The notes under the pieces are model-generated. The model was not told the origin of the DNA. It was given only the letters and a program-made list of their open reading frames with translations, and did no database searches. From an uncultured Bacteroidales bacterium (GTDB lineage: Bacteria; Bacteroidota; Bacteroidia; Bacteroidales; F082), in NCBI GenBank assembly GCA_946407975.1, contig CAMJQC010000003.1:1-64000 (forward strand): DNA of 64,000 bases, read 5' to 3'. The position numbers and the translations under genes are program-made. Positions 8,623-17,138 of this stretch are shown piece by piece. The stretch's first letter is position 1; each line of letters starts with the position of its first letter.

Positions 8623-10389
8623 ATGAAGAAAAATTTGACGTTTTCAAAGCTGATGATGATTGTCATCATGGCTATCCTTCCTCTGACTTTCTATGCTCAG
8701 AATGGAAAAATCAAGAGACCAGTCGAAAAGTATTGGTACATTTTTGCTGATGGTGGTTTCTCCATCAATCACGGCGATCTGGCCAACTACGACGGTTGGG
8801 TCTTTGGCGATTGGAACAACAGCAAGGATTATCTGTTGAAGAACTTTGACGGTCAAGTCGGTATCGGTTACCAGTTCGGTGGCGTTGTCGGCATGAACTT
8901 AAAGTATGGCACAGGTACCCTCGCCGGTTTCAAGAGTGGCCAACAACTCGGCATCATCGAAGGTCCTGCAGGACTTTACAACCTTGAGCTGGACAACACG
9001 AAGGATGGAAGAACCACCTACATGGATGGTACTTTGAATTTGACCTTCAACATGTTCAACCTCCTGTTTGGTTACAATCCGAGAAGAGTCATCAACTTTG
9101 TTCCTCACGTTGGTGTTGGCGGCATCTACTACAGAGCCGGTCAAGTCAACCAACTCAATGCTGATGGCGAGATCGTCGGTGAAGCTCTGGCTGCAAAGAA
9201 AACCGACCATGATCTGACCTACGTTCTGCCTGCTGGTGCTGAATTCACCTTCAACGTAGCTAAGAAACTCGACATCTTTATTGATTACACCTACCTGTTC
9301 GCTGGTAAAGACAACCTTGACCAAGTCGTCAAGACTCCTAAAGATGACATCCAGTACATCAATGATATGTACAGCCAACTCAACCTCGGTCTCCGCTACA
9401 AGTTCAACAACCCATGCGACATCGAGAAGATGGCCCGCGATGCCGACAAGATTACCATGAAGGTCAATCCTGATCCGCTCACCGAAAAAGACGGTAAAGT
9501 TTGCTTCGACGTTGTTGTCAACGTTCCCGCCAACTATTTCGAAAAGAAAGCTGTCATGAACCTCACTCCTTATCTCACCTACAAAGGTGGCCAGATCGAC
9601 CTCGATCCTATCACCCTCGTTGGCGAGAAAGTCAAGGCTGACGGTGACTTCAGAGTTAACTACAAAGAAGGTGGCGAATACACCAAGAACTACTGCATCG
9701 ACTACGTTCCTGAGATTGAAAACAGCGAACTCATGGGCAATCCTATGTTCTACGTCTACGACGGTAAGATCTATCCTAACCAGGACGAAATCGTCAAGAA
9801 CACCTACTACACGCAAGGTGGTGAAAGAAAACTGGCTGACGGCGTCATCGTGACCACGAAGCCTGTTGAACCAGAACCAGAACCGGAACCGGAACCAGAA
9901 CCGGAACCAGAACAACCCGCTGGTCCTGACTTCATCTACTACTTTGCTAAGGACAAGTATGTCATCAACAACACCGACCTCAACAAGGCTGCTAGAAAAG
10001 CTTTGGACGAAGCTTTAGCTTCCGGCAAAGAAATCAAGGGCTTCAGAATTGAAGGATGGGCATCACCTGAAGGTGAACTCAACCACAACAATGATCTTGC
10101 TGACAACCGTGCCGCTGCTGCTGAAAAAGACATCAAGGCCCAGATCAAGAAAGGCAAGAAGAATGCTAACGACTACACCTATAACGCTAAGGGCAATGGT
10201 CCCGACTGGGATCTGTTCATGCAGCTTGTTGAACAATCCAACATCGCCGACAAGAACGCTATCCTCAACGTTATCCGTAACGCCGGTGCTAACAGAGAAA
10301 AGGAAATCAAGAACCTGATCAATGTTTATCCTGAACTTGAAAAGGACATTCTGCCTCTGATCCGTCGCGCTGAAGTTTACATCTTCTAA
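8623..10389 (+). CDS. OmpA-family outer-membrane protein
   Basis: The 588-residue protein begins with a signal peptide ending in LTFYAQ. A predicted beta-barrel region (about 30-270) follows, rich in alternating aromatic strands such as YWYIFADGGF. Next come a Cys-containing middle domain, a Pro-Glu linker of eight EP units near residue 420, and a C-terminal OmpA-like peptidoglycan-binding domain (about 435-588). That domain shows RIEGWASPEGELNHN and DNRAAAAEKD but differs from the textbook GHTD form, as in Bacteroidales OmpA proteins, and ends PLIRRAEVYIF. It likely ties the outer membrane to the wall. The strong promoter, long leader, uniform codon use and strong terminator suggest very high expression. 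Confidence 0.85.
   Translation: MKKNLTFSKLMMIVIMAILPLTFYAQNGKIKRPVEKYWYIFADGGFSINHGDLANYDGWVFGDWNNSKDYLLKNFDGQVGIGYQFGGVVGMNLKYGTGTLAGFKSGQQLGIIEGPAGLYNLELDNTKDGRTTYMDGTLNLTFNMFNLLFGYNPRRVINFVPHVGVGGIYYRAGQVNQLNADGEIVGEALAAKKTDHDLTYVLPAGAEFTFNVAKKLDIFIDYTYLFAGKDNLDQVVKTPKDDIQYINDMYSQLNLGLRYKFNNPCDIEKMARDADKITMKVNPDPLTEKDGKVCFDVVVNVPANYFEKKAVMNLTPYLTYKGGQIDLDPITLVGEKVKADGDFRVNYKEGGEYTKNYCIDYVPEIENSELMGNPMFYVYDGKIYPNQDEIVKNTYYTQGGERKLADGVIVTTKPVEPEPEPEPEPEPEPEQPAGPDFIYYFAKDKYVINNTDLNKAARKALDEALASGKEIKGFRIEGWASPEGELNHNNDLADNRAAAAEKDIKAQIKKGKKNANDYTYNAKGNGPDWDLFMQLVEQSNIADKNAILNVIRNAGANREKEIKNLINVYPELEKDILPLIRRAEVYIF
9869..9915 (+). repeat. Hexanucleotide repeat coding for an (EP)n linker
   Basis: About eight near-identical GAACCR units (R is A or G) in tandem encode Glu-Pro pairs between the barrel/middle region and the OmpA-like domain. 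Such in-frame repeats can change length by slippage without breaking the reading frame. Confidence 0.8.
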
Positions 10390-10410
10390 TCGAACGACGT
10401 ACGATGAATG

Positions 10411-10440
10411 AAAAAGCCGCTCAATTGAGCGGCTTTTTTT
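10411..10440. terminator. Bidirectional terminator, OmpA gene and nucleoside kinase
   Basis: A near-perfect palindrome built on AAAAAGCCGCTCAAT/ATTGAGCGGCTTTTT, with a T-run on either strand. It lies between two convergent genes and can serve both. Confidence 0.9.
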
Positions 10441-10468
10441 GTTTCTCAGTTCGAAACGCTACGCGCGT

Positions 10469-11110
10469 TCAAAAAATGATGCGGTGCAACCCGATCTCGT
10501 AAGGCTGGTCGATAGCCTCGATGATCTTCCGATAATCTCGCTCGTTTGCAACAAAATCCAACTGATTCGTATCCAAAATCAGAATGCGCATGTTGTTCTG
10601 CTGCTGACTCAAGAAATCGAAATAACCCTGCTGGATATTCTCCAGATAGGCATCTGAGATCTCCTGTTCATAAGCCCTTCCACGCTTCCTGATGTTGTAT
10701 TGGAGGTGATCGACGTCTAGATAAAGATAAACCAGCAACTCCGGCTTAGGCATGTTGGAGAAGATGATGTTGAAAAAACGCGCAAAAAGGTCGTACTCGT
10801 CTTCCTGCAAGTTGTTACGTGAGAAAATCAAAGACTTGGCTACATAATAGTCAGAGATGATGAAATCATGAAACAGGTCCAAGTTGCCCAACTTGTCCTT
10901 CAACTGCTGGAAACGTAAGGCCAGAAAAGTCATCTCTACCTGAAAGGAATACTTTTCAGGCTCCTTATAAAACTTCGGAAGAAACGGGTTCTTGTCCGCT
11001 TCAAACTCTTCCAAGACCAGCTTCCCATTGAAATCGTCAGCAATACGGGTCGCCAACGTGGTCTTGCCTGCACCTACTGTTCCTTCTATGGCAATATAGT
11101 TATAATGCAT
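10469..11110 (-). CDS. Deoxynucleoside kinase
   Basis: This salvage enzyme phosphorylates deoxynucleosides with ATP. The 213-residue protein has the P-loop EGTVGAGKTT at residues 9-18, a Glu-rich substrate region starting LVLEEFEADKNPFL, the family DYY segment in FIISDYYVAKSL, and the lid-like KRGRAYEQ. This fits the dCK/dGK-type family rather than thymidine kinase; substrate choice (dA, dG or dC) is not readable. It follows folK by 17 bases and is probably co-transcribed. Confidence 0.85.
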   Translation of the reverse strand: MHYNYIAIEGTVGAGKTTLATRIADDFNGKLVLEEFEADKNPFLPKFYKEPEKYSFQVEMTFLALRFQQLKDKLGNLDLFHDFIISDYYVAKSLIFSRNNLQEDEYDLFARFFNIIFSNMPKPELLVYLYLDVDHLQYNIRKRGRAYEQEISDAYLENIQQGYFDFLSQQQNNMRILILDTNQLDFVANERDYRKIIEAIDQPYEIGLHRIIF

Positions 11111-11127
11111 AAGGCAAAGATAAACAA

Positions 11128-11631
11128 TTATGACATCGTCGCTTCAATTTTTCTAACTTCCAAAGCATCCTCACATTGCGCAAGCAGTTCCCTATTCGTC
11201 AGATGGAAGACAGGATGCACGAAATCAGGGCACAACTCACACAAGGGAACAAGGACAAAACGACGCAGATGCAGCCTGGGGTGGGGCACGGTGACGACTT
11301 TCGAATCGATGGTTTCCGCACCATAATAAATCAAATCAAGATCTACCGTTCGCGAAGCGTATCCCCTCTTTCCTGGCCGACGCACCCTGCCCAGCTCCGA
11401 TTCAATCTGAAGCAATGCCTTCATCAATTCGTCCGCTGGTAGTTCGGTTTCCAACATCAGCAAACAGTTCAGGAACCAGTTCCGCGCCTTAAAGCCCCAT
11501 GGCTCCGATTCATAAAAAGAAGAAACGCCCGTAACACGGCCACATCTATTATTAATAAAGGTGTAAGCCTTGTCAAAAAGGACAAAACGGTCGCCTTTGT
11601 TCGAACCGAAAAGCACATAACACGTTACCAT
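11128..11631 (-). CDS. folK: 2-amino-4-hydroxy-6-hydroxymethyldihydropteridine pyrophosphokinase (HPPK)
   Basis: HPPK transfers pyrophosphate from ATP to hydroxymethyl-dihydropterin in folate synthesis. Signatures are LFGSNKGDR near the start, SFYESEPWGF, and the metal-binding block YASRTVDLDLIYYG. The ATG at 11631 gives 167 residues, the usual size, and the expected N-terminus MVTCYVLFGSNKG. The open frame extends upstream past the divergent sppA start and was not used. No clear -7 box was found in the short gap to sppA. Confidence 0.92.
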   Translation of the reverse strand: MVTCYVLFGSNKGDRFVLFDKAYTFINNRCGRVTGVSSFYESEPWGFKARNWFLNCLLMLETELPADELMKALLQIESELGRVRRPGKRGYASRTVDLDLIYYGAETIDSKVVTVPHPRLHLRRFVLVPLCELCPDFVHPVFHLTNRELLAQCEDALEVRKIEATMS

Positions 11632-11709
11632 AGACGATGACTTTCTGCAAAGATATGGTTTTTTCAGGTTATAAGGTTGCAACCTATAAGCGTAAAAGAA
11701 AAAAAGAAC

Positions 11710-11717
11710 TACTTTTG
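11710..11717 (+). promoter_or_regulatory. -7 box of sppA
   Basis: TACTTTTG, 29 bases before the sppA start codon, in the divergent folK-sppA gap. Confidence 0.55.
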
Positions 11718-11746
11718 TAACGCATATAATCTTAAACACTATCATC

Positions 11747-13531
11747 ATGAAATTCCTCAAAGTTGTGCTCGCCGCCTTTATTGGCACGCTTATCGCATTG
11801 TTAATCAACTTTTTCATTAAAGTTGGCGTCATTTCATCTATGATTTCAAGCTTCACGAAGTCTGAAGCAAAAGAGACTACCGCAACCGTTAAACCCAATT
11901 CGGTACTATACATGAAACTCAACTATGAGATTCCAGACCGTTCTACTGACGACGGATTCCCATCCTTTGATTTCAACAGCTTGGAAACCGTAGAATCTAC
12001 GGGCATGAATGTCATTCTTCGCAATATCGACAATGCCAAAACCGACCCGAACATCAAGGGCATCTATTTGGATCTAAGCAGCATACCGACATCGACCGCC
12101 ACCTTGCAGGAAATACGCGACAAACTCATCGAATTCAAGGAATCGGGCAAGTTCATCGTCAGCTATGCAGAGACTTATTCGCAAAGCGCTTACTACATCG
12201 CCTCTATCGCCGACAAGGTGTATCTTAACCCCGAAGGCGCACTCGACCTGCATGGCATGGCCTCGCAAGTGATGTTCTACAAACATCTTCTCGACAAATT
12301 GGACATCGAGATGCAGATCGTACGCGGTCCTAACAACCGCTTTAAGAGCGCCGTAGAGCCCTACTTCCTCGATAAGATGAGCGAAGCCAACCGCGAACAG
12401 ATGGACAAACTCCTAGGCAGCGTTTGGGGACAGATCCTGACCGGCATCAGCACCAGCCGCAACATCAGCGTGGAACAGCTGAACAACATCGCCGACAGCC
12501 TGACGACCATCTTCGACGCTGAAAAGGCTATGCAATACGGTCTGGTTGACAACCTCTATTACAAAGACCAAATGCTGGATGAGCTGAAGACCCTTACGGG
12601 CAGCACTAAGGGCGTCAACGCCGTCGGCAACGAAAAATACGCCAAGTCATACAAGGACAAGAACGCCAGCAAAAACGAGGTCGCCATTATCTATGCATCA
12701 GGACAAATCTTCGACGGCAAGGGCAGTGAGGCCAACATCTATTCCGAGAATCTGTCCAAGACCATCCGCAAGGCAAGGGAAGACAATAGCGTGAAAGCCA
12801 TCGTGCTCCGCGTCAACTCACCTGGCGGAAGCGCCGTGGCTTCAGCCATCATCGGACGCGAGCTGGATCTGACCAAGGAAGTGAAACCCGTCATCGTATC
12901 GATGGGCAACTATGCCGCTTCTGGCGGTTACTGGATCTCAGCCAACGCCGACTATATCTTTGCCGACCCCACTACCTTGACAGGTTCCATCGGCGTGTTT
13001 GGCACCTTCCCCAACGCGCAAGGCTTCCTCAACGACAAGATTGGCCTGACCTTCGATGTGGTCAAGACCAACGAAAACGCCGACTTCGGAAACTTCACCC
13101 AACCGCTTACAGCGTACCAATACGGCAAGTTGCAAGAAAACGTGGTGAAGACTTATGACCAATTCACCAAACGCGTCGCTGAAGGCCGTAACTTACGTCA
13201 AACCTATGTCGACAGCATCGGACAGGGTCGCGTATGGGCCGGCGTCGATGCCATCGAATTGGGCCTCGTTGACCAGCTGGGCAATCTGGAAGATGCCATA
13301 GCATACGCCGCTGAAAAGGCTGACATCGCTAATGACTATAAGGTAGTCGAAATGCCAAAGCAAAAAGACTTCTTCGCCAAGATCATGGAGCAGATGAACG
13401 GCAGCGACAAGCTGGACGACGCCATGAGACAGAAACTGGGCGTGTATTACCACTACTATGAAGGAATGGAGAACCTCAATAAAAACACCGGCATCCAGGC
13501 CAGAATGCCGTTTGACATGGTGATTGAATAA
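11747..13531 (+). CDS. sppA: Signal peptide peptidase SppA, long (67K) form
   Basis: This membrane-anchored serine protease degrades leftover signal peptides. The 594-residue protein has one N-terminal membrane segment (about 5-32) followed by tandem protease-like halves, the architecture of the E. coli 67K form. The Ser-Lys dyad is visible: Lys200 in NNRFKSAVEP in the first half and Ser392 in NYAASGGYW in the second, close to the E. coli positions. The following TLTGSIGVFG block also matches the family. It is convergent with the ABC-F gene and shares a strong terminator with it. Confidence 0.94.
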   Translation: MKFLKVVLAAFIGTLIALLINFFIKVGVISSMISSFTKSEAKETTATVKPNSVLYMKLNYEIPDRSTDDGFPSFDFNSLETVESTGMNVILRNIDNAKTDPNIKGIYLDLSSIPTSTATLQEIRDKLIEFKESGKFIVSYAETYSQSAYYIASIADKVYLNPEGALDLHGMASQVMFYKHLLDKLDIEMQIVRGPNNRFKSAVEPYFLDKMSEANREQMDKLLGSVWGQILTGISTSRNISVEQLNNIADSLTTIFDAEKAMQYGLVDNLYYKDQMLDELKTLTGSTKGVNAVGNEKYAKSYKDKNASKNEVAIIYASGQIFDGKGSEANIYSENLSKTIRKAREDNSVKAIVLRVNSPGGSAVASAIIGRELDLTKEVKPVIVSMGNYAASGGYWISANADYIFADPTTLTGSIGVFGTFPNAQGFLNDKIGLTFDVVKTNENADFGNFTQPLTAYQYGKLQENVVKTYDQFTKRVAEGRNLRQTYVDSIGQGRVWAGVDAIELGLVDQLGNLEDAIAYAAEKADIANDYKVVEMPKQKDFFAKIMEQMNGSDKLDDAMRQKLGVYYHYYEGMENLNKNTGIQARMPFDMVIE

Positions 13532-13548
13532 AGGAAAACCATCCGACA

Positions 13549-13584
13549 CTGAAAATGCGGGGCAGCGATGCTCCGCATTTTCAG
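13549..13584. terminator. Bidirectional terminator between sppA and the ABC-F gene
   Basis: The arms CTGAAAATGCGG and CCGCATTTTCAG pair perfectly over 12 bp around a 12-base loop. It sits between two convergent genes. Confidence 0.8.
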
Positions 13585-13593
13585 TATGAAGCT

Positions 13594-15552
13594 CTAAAGC
13601 TGGGATTTGTATTCCTCTTCCACTTCCTCGCGCTCCATCTGCTTCTCACCCCATTCATCCATGAGGCGTTGAAGCTCTTCTTTCTTTTTCCCATAATCCC
13701 AATAGAAATCATTGTCCACCTTGATATCCGGATGCGCATCGGGATCGGCCATCACCGCATCGCATAAAGCGATTTCGGCCTCTTTCTTGCTAATGTGATC
13801 CTCCAGCTGCTGGATTTCACGGTCGATCTTACGCAAACGGCTGTCAAACTGTTTCTTCCGTTCGTAATTCAGCTTGTTTTGCGACTGTGGCGCCTTCTCC
13901 TCCACTTTGGTTTGCTGTTTGGCACGCTCCAAATCCTTGAGATGGCTCAGGTTCTTTTGTTGCAAGAAATCGTAGATATCACCTATATATTCCTTGATAT
14001 GGGGCTTGCGGAACTCATACACTTTGTTGGTCAAACCCTGAAGGAAATCACGGTCGTGAGAGACGACGATCAAAGTGCCGTCATATTGAATCAAGGCGTT
14101 TTTCAAGATATCCTTCGAGAGCATATCCAAATGGTTGGTCGGCTCGTCGAGAACAAGCAGATTGGTCGGAAAGAGGAGCATCTTCGCCAATGAAAGCCTG
14201 GCTTTCTCACCGCCCGAGAGCACCTTCACCTTTTTATCGATGTCGTCGCCACGAAACAGGAAAGAGCCTAACAACGCCTTAACCTTCAGACGCATGTCGC
14301 CGACAGCCACGTCGTCGAGCGTCTCGAAAACGGTCTTGTTCATATCCAGCATGTCCTGCTGGTTCTGTGCATAATAGCCGATCTTGACTTCATGTCCCAA
14401 CTTGACTTCGCCCTCATAATCCAAGACACCGCAGATAATCTTAGAGAGCGTGGACTTGCCTTCGCCGTTGCGTCCTACAAAAGCGATCTTCTCCCCTCTT
14501 GGTATCAGCAGGTTGATGTCGTTTAATATCTGATTGTCTCCGTAGGCCTTTGAGACATGATTCAGTTCCAGGGTCACCTTGCCCGAATGCGGCGCTGGCG
14601 GAAACTTGAAATGGATGGCGGTATTGTCGATGTCATCGACTTCGATCTCCTCCATCTTTTCCAACTGCTTCACCCGGCTCTGCACCTGTTTGGCTTTCGT
14701 GGCCTTATAGCGGAAACGCTCAATGAAAGCCTCAATATTCTTGATCTCGCGCTGTTGGTTTTCAAAAGCGGAACGCTGCATATCGACCCTTTCCTCACGC
14801 AGACTGACGTATTCGGAATAAGGCACCTTATAGTCGTAGATCTTTCCATTCGAAATCTCCACCGTTCGGATGGTGATGTTGTCGAGGAAAGCACGGTCGT
14901 GGGAAACCATTAAGATAGCTCCGTAATATGATTTCAAAAATCCTTCCAGCCATTGAATGGATTCAATGTCAAGGTGATTGGTCGGCTCGTCGAGCAGCAG
15001 TAGGCTGGGCTTCCTCAGCAGTATCTTCGCCAACTCCACGCGCATCTGCCAGCCGTTGCTGAACTCGCGCATAGGGCGATGCATGTCCTCATGCTCAAAA
15101 CCCAGGCCAACCAGAATACGTTCCGCCTCTCCTTCGATGGAGTTGCCTCCCATCAAAGTCAGACGATCCGTCAAGGTGTTCAGACGTACAATCAGCTTTT
15201 CGTACTGAGGGCTCTCGTAATCCGTACGTTCAGCCAGCTCCTGTTGAAGCTGTCCCACCTTGCATTCCAACTGATGGTATTCGTCGAAAGCGGAAAGGGC
15301 CTCGTCAAGGACGGTCTTTGGACTGTTCACATTCTTCTCCTGAGGCAGATATCCGATGGTGACATCCTGAGGCACGATGATATTTCCCTTCGAAGGCTGT
15401 TCAAGCCCGCAAATCAGTTTCAGTAACGTGGTTTTACCAGCCCCATTCTTACCAACAAGTCCGATACGGTCTTTTTCTCTGATCAAAAAGGAAATGTCGG
15501 TGAAGAGGTCCTCCCCCGTAAAGTGCATGCTCAGATTCTGAATCGAAATCAT
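13594..15552 (-). CDS. ABC-F family ATPase (ribosome-associated)
   Basis: ABC-F proteins are soluble tandem ATPases that act on the ribosome. The 652 residues comprise ABC domain 1 (Walker A GKNGAGKTT at 34-42; LLLLDEPTNHLD), an interdomain linker with charged helices, ABC domain 2 (GRNGEGKST; signature LSGGEKARLS; LLVLDEPTNHLD) and a C-terminal coiled coil rich in Lys and Glu (about 540-645). The first signature motif is degenerate, FSNGW in place of LSGGQ. There are no membrane segments. The coiled-coil tail fits Uup- or YdiF-like members; antibiotic protection is not supported by anything nearby. Confidence 0.88.
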   Translation of the reverse strand: MISIQNLSMHFTGEDLFTDISFLIREKDRIGLVGKNGAGKTTLLKLICGLEQPSKGNIIVPQDVTIGYLPQEKNVNSPKTVLDEALSAFDEYHQLECKVGQLQQELAERTDYESPQYEKLIVRLNTLTDRLTLMGGNSIEGEAERILVGLGFEHEDMHRPMREFSNGWQMRVELAKILLRKPSLLLLDEPTNHLDIESIQWLEGFLKSYYGAILMVSHDRAFLDNITIRTVEISNGKIYDYKVPYSEYVSLREERVDMQRSAFENQQREIKNIEAFIERFRYKATKAKQVQSRVKQLEKMEEIEVDDIDNTAIHFKFPPAPHSGKVTLELNHVSKAYGDNQILNDINLLIPRGEKIAFVGRNGEGKSTLSKIICGVLDYEGEVKLGHEVKIGYYAQNQQDMLDMNKTVFETLDDVAVGDMRLKVKALLGSFLFRGDDIDKKVKVLSGGEKARLSLAKMLLFPTNLLVLDEPTNHLDMLSKDILKNALIQYDGTLIVVSHDRDFLQGLTNKVYEFRKPHIKEYIGDIYDFLQQKNLSHLKDLERAKQQTKVEEKAPQSQNKLNYERKKQFDSRLRKIDREIQQLEDHISKKEAEIALCDAVMADPDAHPDIKVDNDFYWDYGKKKEELQRLMDEWGEKQMEREEVEEEYKSQL

Positions 15553-15572
15553 CTCTTATCCCGTTAGGACGG

Positions 15573-15580
15573 CAAAGATA
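15573..15580 (-). promoter_or_regulatory. -7 box of the ABC-F gene
   Basis: TATCTTTG on the minus strand, 20 bases before the start codon. Confidence 0.6.
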
Positions 15581-15812
15581 CGGATTTTTATGCACGAGAA
15601 GCCATCCCCACCGACAAGGTCACGACATCCCACCCGATAGGCATCGGGAAAACAGGGCGAAAGCGTTTCATACTTGACAAAAAAGACAGCTTTTGGCGTC
15701 TCCTTGAAAAAGCAATCAAAGAAAACGTAAGATGAAAATAAACGTATAGCATTGATTGTCTGTTAGTTAAAATCAGATAAGGAAAAATAATTGGAAAAAT
15801 GAGAAAAAAGGA

Positions 15813-15841
15813 TTGTGTAAACCAAAAAAGTTGTATTTTTG
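15813..15841 (+). promoter_or_regulatory. Promoter of the rplU-rpmA operon
   Basis: TTG at 15813 and TATTTTTG at 15834-15841 with 18 bases between them. The leader to the rplU ATG is about 45 bases. Confidence 0.65.
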
Positions 15842-15889
15842 CAGTCCAAAAATATCGAAAAGGAATCAGTATCTAAAAGATATCGAGAA

Positions 15890-16201
15890 ATGTACGCAAT
15901 AGTAGAAATAGCAGGACAGCAGTTCAAGGTTACACAAGGCAAAGAAGTGTACGTTAACAGACTGCAAGGAGAAGAAGGAAGCAAAGTTTCTTTCGACAAG
16001 GTTTTATTAGTTGAAAACGAAGGCACGACGAAAGTAGGAGCCCCGACGGTAGCCGGCGCTAATGTCGAAGCCACGATTGTAGAACACCTCAAAGGTGAAA
16101 AAGTTATCGTTTTCAAGAAGAAAAGAAGAAAAGGCTATCAGAAATCGAACGGTCACCGTCAGTATCTGAGCAAAGTCAAGATTGACAACATCATTGGATA
16201 A
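15890..16201 (+). CDS. rplU: 50S ribosomal protein L21
   Basis: L21 binds 23S rRNA in the large subunit. The protein is 103 residues, the usual length, and starts [14 protein letters not shown] with the conserved [17 protein letters not shown] block near residue 80 that contacts RNA. The ATG at 15890 was chosen; an in-frame TTG further upstream lies inside the promoter and cannot be used. rpmA follows after 20 bases, the near-universal pair. Confidence 0.98.
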   Translation: MYAIVEIAGQQFKVTQGKEVYVNRLQGEEGSKVSFDKVLLVENEGTTKVGAPTVAGANVEATIVEHLKGEKVIVFKKKRRKGYQKSNGHRQYLSKVKIDNIIG

Positions 16202-16221
16202 CCCGAAAAAATCAGAAAGAT

Positions 16222-16494
16222 ATGGCACACAAGAAAGGCGTAGGTAGTTCCGAGAACGGTCGTGAGTCCGCCAGTAAGCGACTCGGCGTTAAACTTTTCG
16301 GTGGACAAGCCGCTATAGCCGGCAACATTATCGTCCGTCAAAGAGGCACAAAGCACTATCCCGGCAAGAACGTCGGCATGGGCAAAGACCACACTTTGTA
16401 TGCTAAGTGCGACGGCATCGTTGAATTCACAAAGAAGAAAGACGACAAGTCTTTCGTCAACATCGTTCCCGTCGAAGGCACCATTACGGAATAA
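16222..16494 (+). CDS. rpmA: 50S ribosomal protein L27
   Basis: L27 reaches into the peptidyl-transferase centre. The 90-residue protein begins [16 protein letters not shown], so it lacks the N-terminal pre-sequence that Firmicutes cleave off, and continues [10 protein letters not shown] and [16 protein letters not shown], the family core. It is the second gene of the rplU-rpmA operon and is followed by a terminator. Confidence 0.98.
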   Translation: MAHKKGVGSSENGRESASKRLGVKLFGGQAAIAGNIIVRQRGTKHYPGKNVGMGKDHTLYAKCDGIVEFTKKKDDKSFVNIVPVEGTITE

Positions 16495-16518
16495 AGATTT
16501 ATTTCATAACAACATCAT

Positions 16519-16550
16519 CCCGGTTTGATTTCTATCAGATCGGGTTTTTT
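16519..16550 (+). terminator. Terminator after rpmA
   Basis: CCCG at 16519 pairs with CGGG at 16541; TTGA/TCAG extends the stem with one mismatch and one wobble, and a run of six T follows. Confidence 0.7.
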
Positions 16551-16580
16551 CGTTTAACAACCCCTTTGTAAAAAAAACAG

Positions 16581-16588
16581 TATCTTTG
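16581..16588 (+). promoter_or_regulatory. -7 box of the lipoprotein-TPR-rsmA operon
   Basis: TATCTTTG, 22 bases before the ATG of the lipoprotein gene. Confidence 0.6.
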
Positions 16589-16610
16589 CCGTCAATAGCA
16601 ACCCTTTTCC

Positions 16611-17138
16611 ATGATACAGCAAAACAACATGCACAAAAGCCTTTTCACCGTTATCACAGCGTGGCTGATCATCATCCTTTCTTTCCTATCTTGCCAACAC
16701 GAACAGACCACCGAAGACAGAATCAATAGTCTACGACGACAGCTGGAGACTGACAGTGTTGCATTAGGAAAACTCAAAAACGAAGCGTATCCTGAAATAG
16801 CCAAGACCTTCCACTTCTGCGATTCCTTGCTGGCATTCATAGAAGAGAGCCAATGGCAAGCGTGTTTCGAGAAACTCAATTTAACCCAAGCCTACCTTCA
16901 GCAGTTTAGAGAGACACAACCTTTGATGAAAAGGAACTTCGATTATTCCCTGGAGCAAACCAGCAACCTTATCAACGACTTGCACAACAATTATATCAAC
17001 GACTCCTTGGCTTTCGCATATCTGCAGGTTGAACTGCAAGTTGCCGACACTTTGCATAATCAGGTCCAGTATTTTCAACAACATTTCGATGACCAAAAGA
17101 AAGCATTAGAAAGCGTTAAAAAGAAAGTGATGTATTGA
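16611..17138 (+). CDS. Hypothetical lipoprotein with coiled-coil character
   Basis: No family was recognised. The 175-residue protein has a hydrophobic N-terminal segment ending in a lipobox, LSFLSC, with Cys28 as the likely lipidation site; a second ATG at residue 7 may be the true start. The rest is strongly helical and charged, with heptad-like stretches around 35-60 and 130-170. The stop codon overlaps the start of the next gene in TGATG, so translation is coupled to a secreted TPR protein. This suggests the two act together in the envelope; the function is unknown. Confidence 0.75.
   Translation: MIQQNNMHKSLFTVITAWLIIILSFLSCQHEQTTEDRINSLRRQLETDSVALGKLKNEAYPEIAKTFHFCDSLLAFIEESQWQACFEKLNLTQAYLQQFRETQPLMKRNFDYSLEQTSNLINDLHNNYINDSLAFAYLQVELQVADTLHNQVQYFQQHFDDQKKALESVKKKVMY

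Larger units (their letters stand above)
15553..15889. other. Intergenic region between the ABC-F gene and rplU
   Basis: This 337-base gap holds two divergent promoters, one for the ABC-F gene at its left end and one for rplU at its right end. The middle (about 15590-15790) has GC-rich then AT-rich sequence with no open frame, tRNA or strong hairpin that could be recognised. Confidence 0.6.

Noticed and set aside
8899..9915. Long open frame (338 codons) on the minus strand across the OmpA-like gene
   Set aside because: It is fully antisense to a gene with signal peptide, clear domains, promoter and terminator; its composition (Val/Phe-rich, no motifs) is what antisense of biased codons gives.
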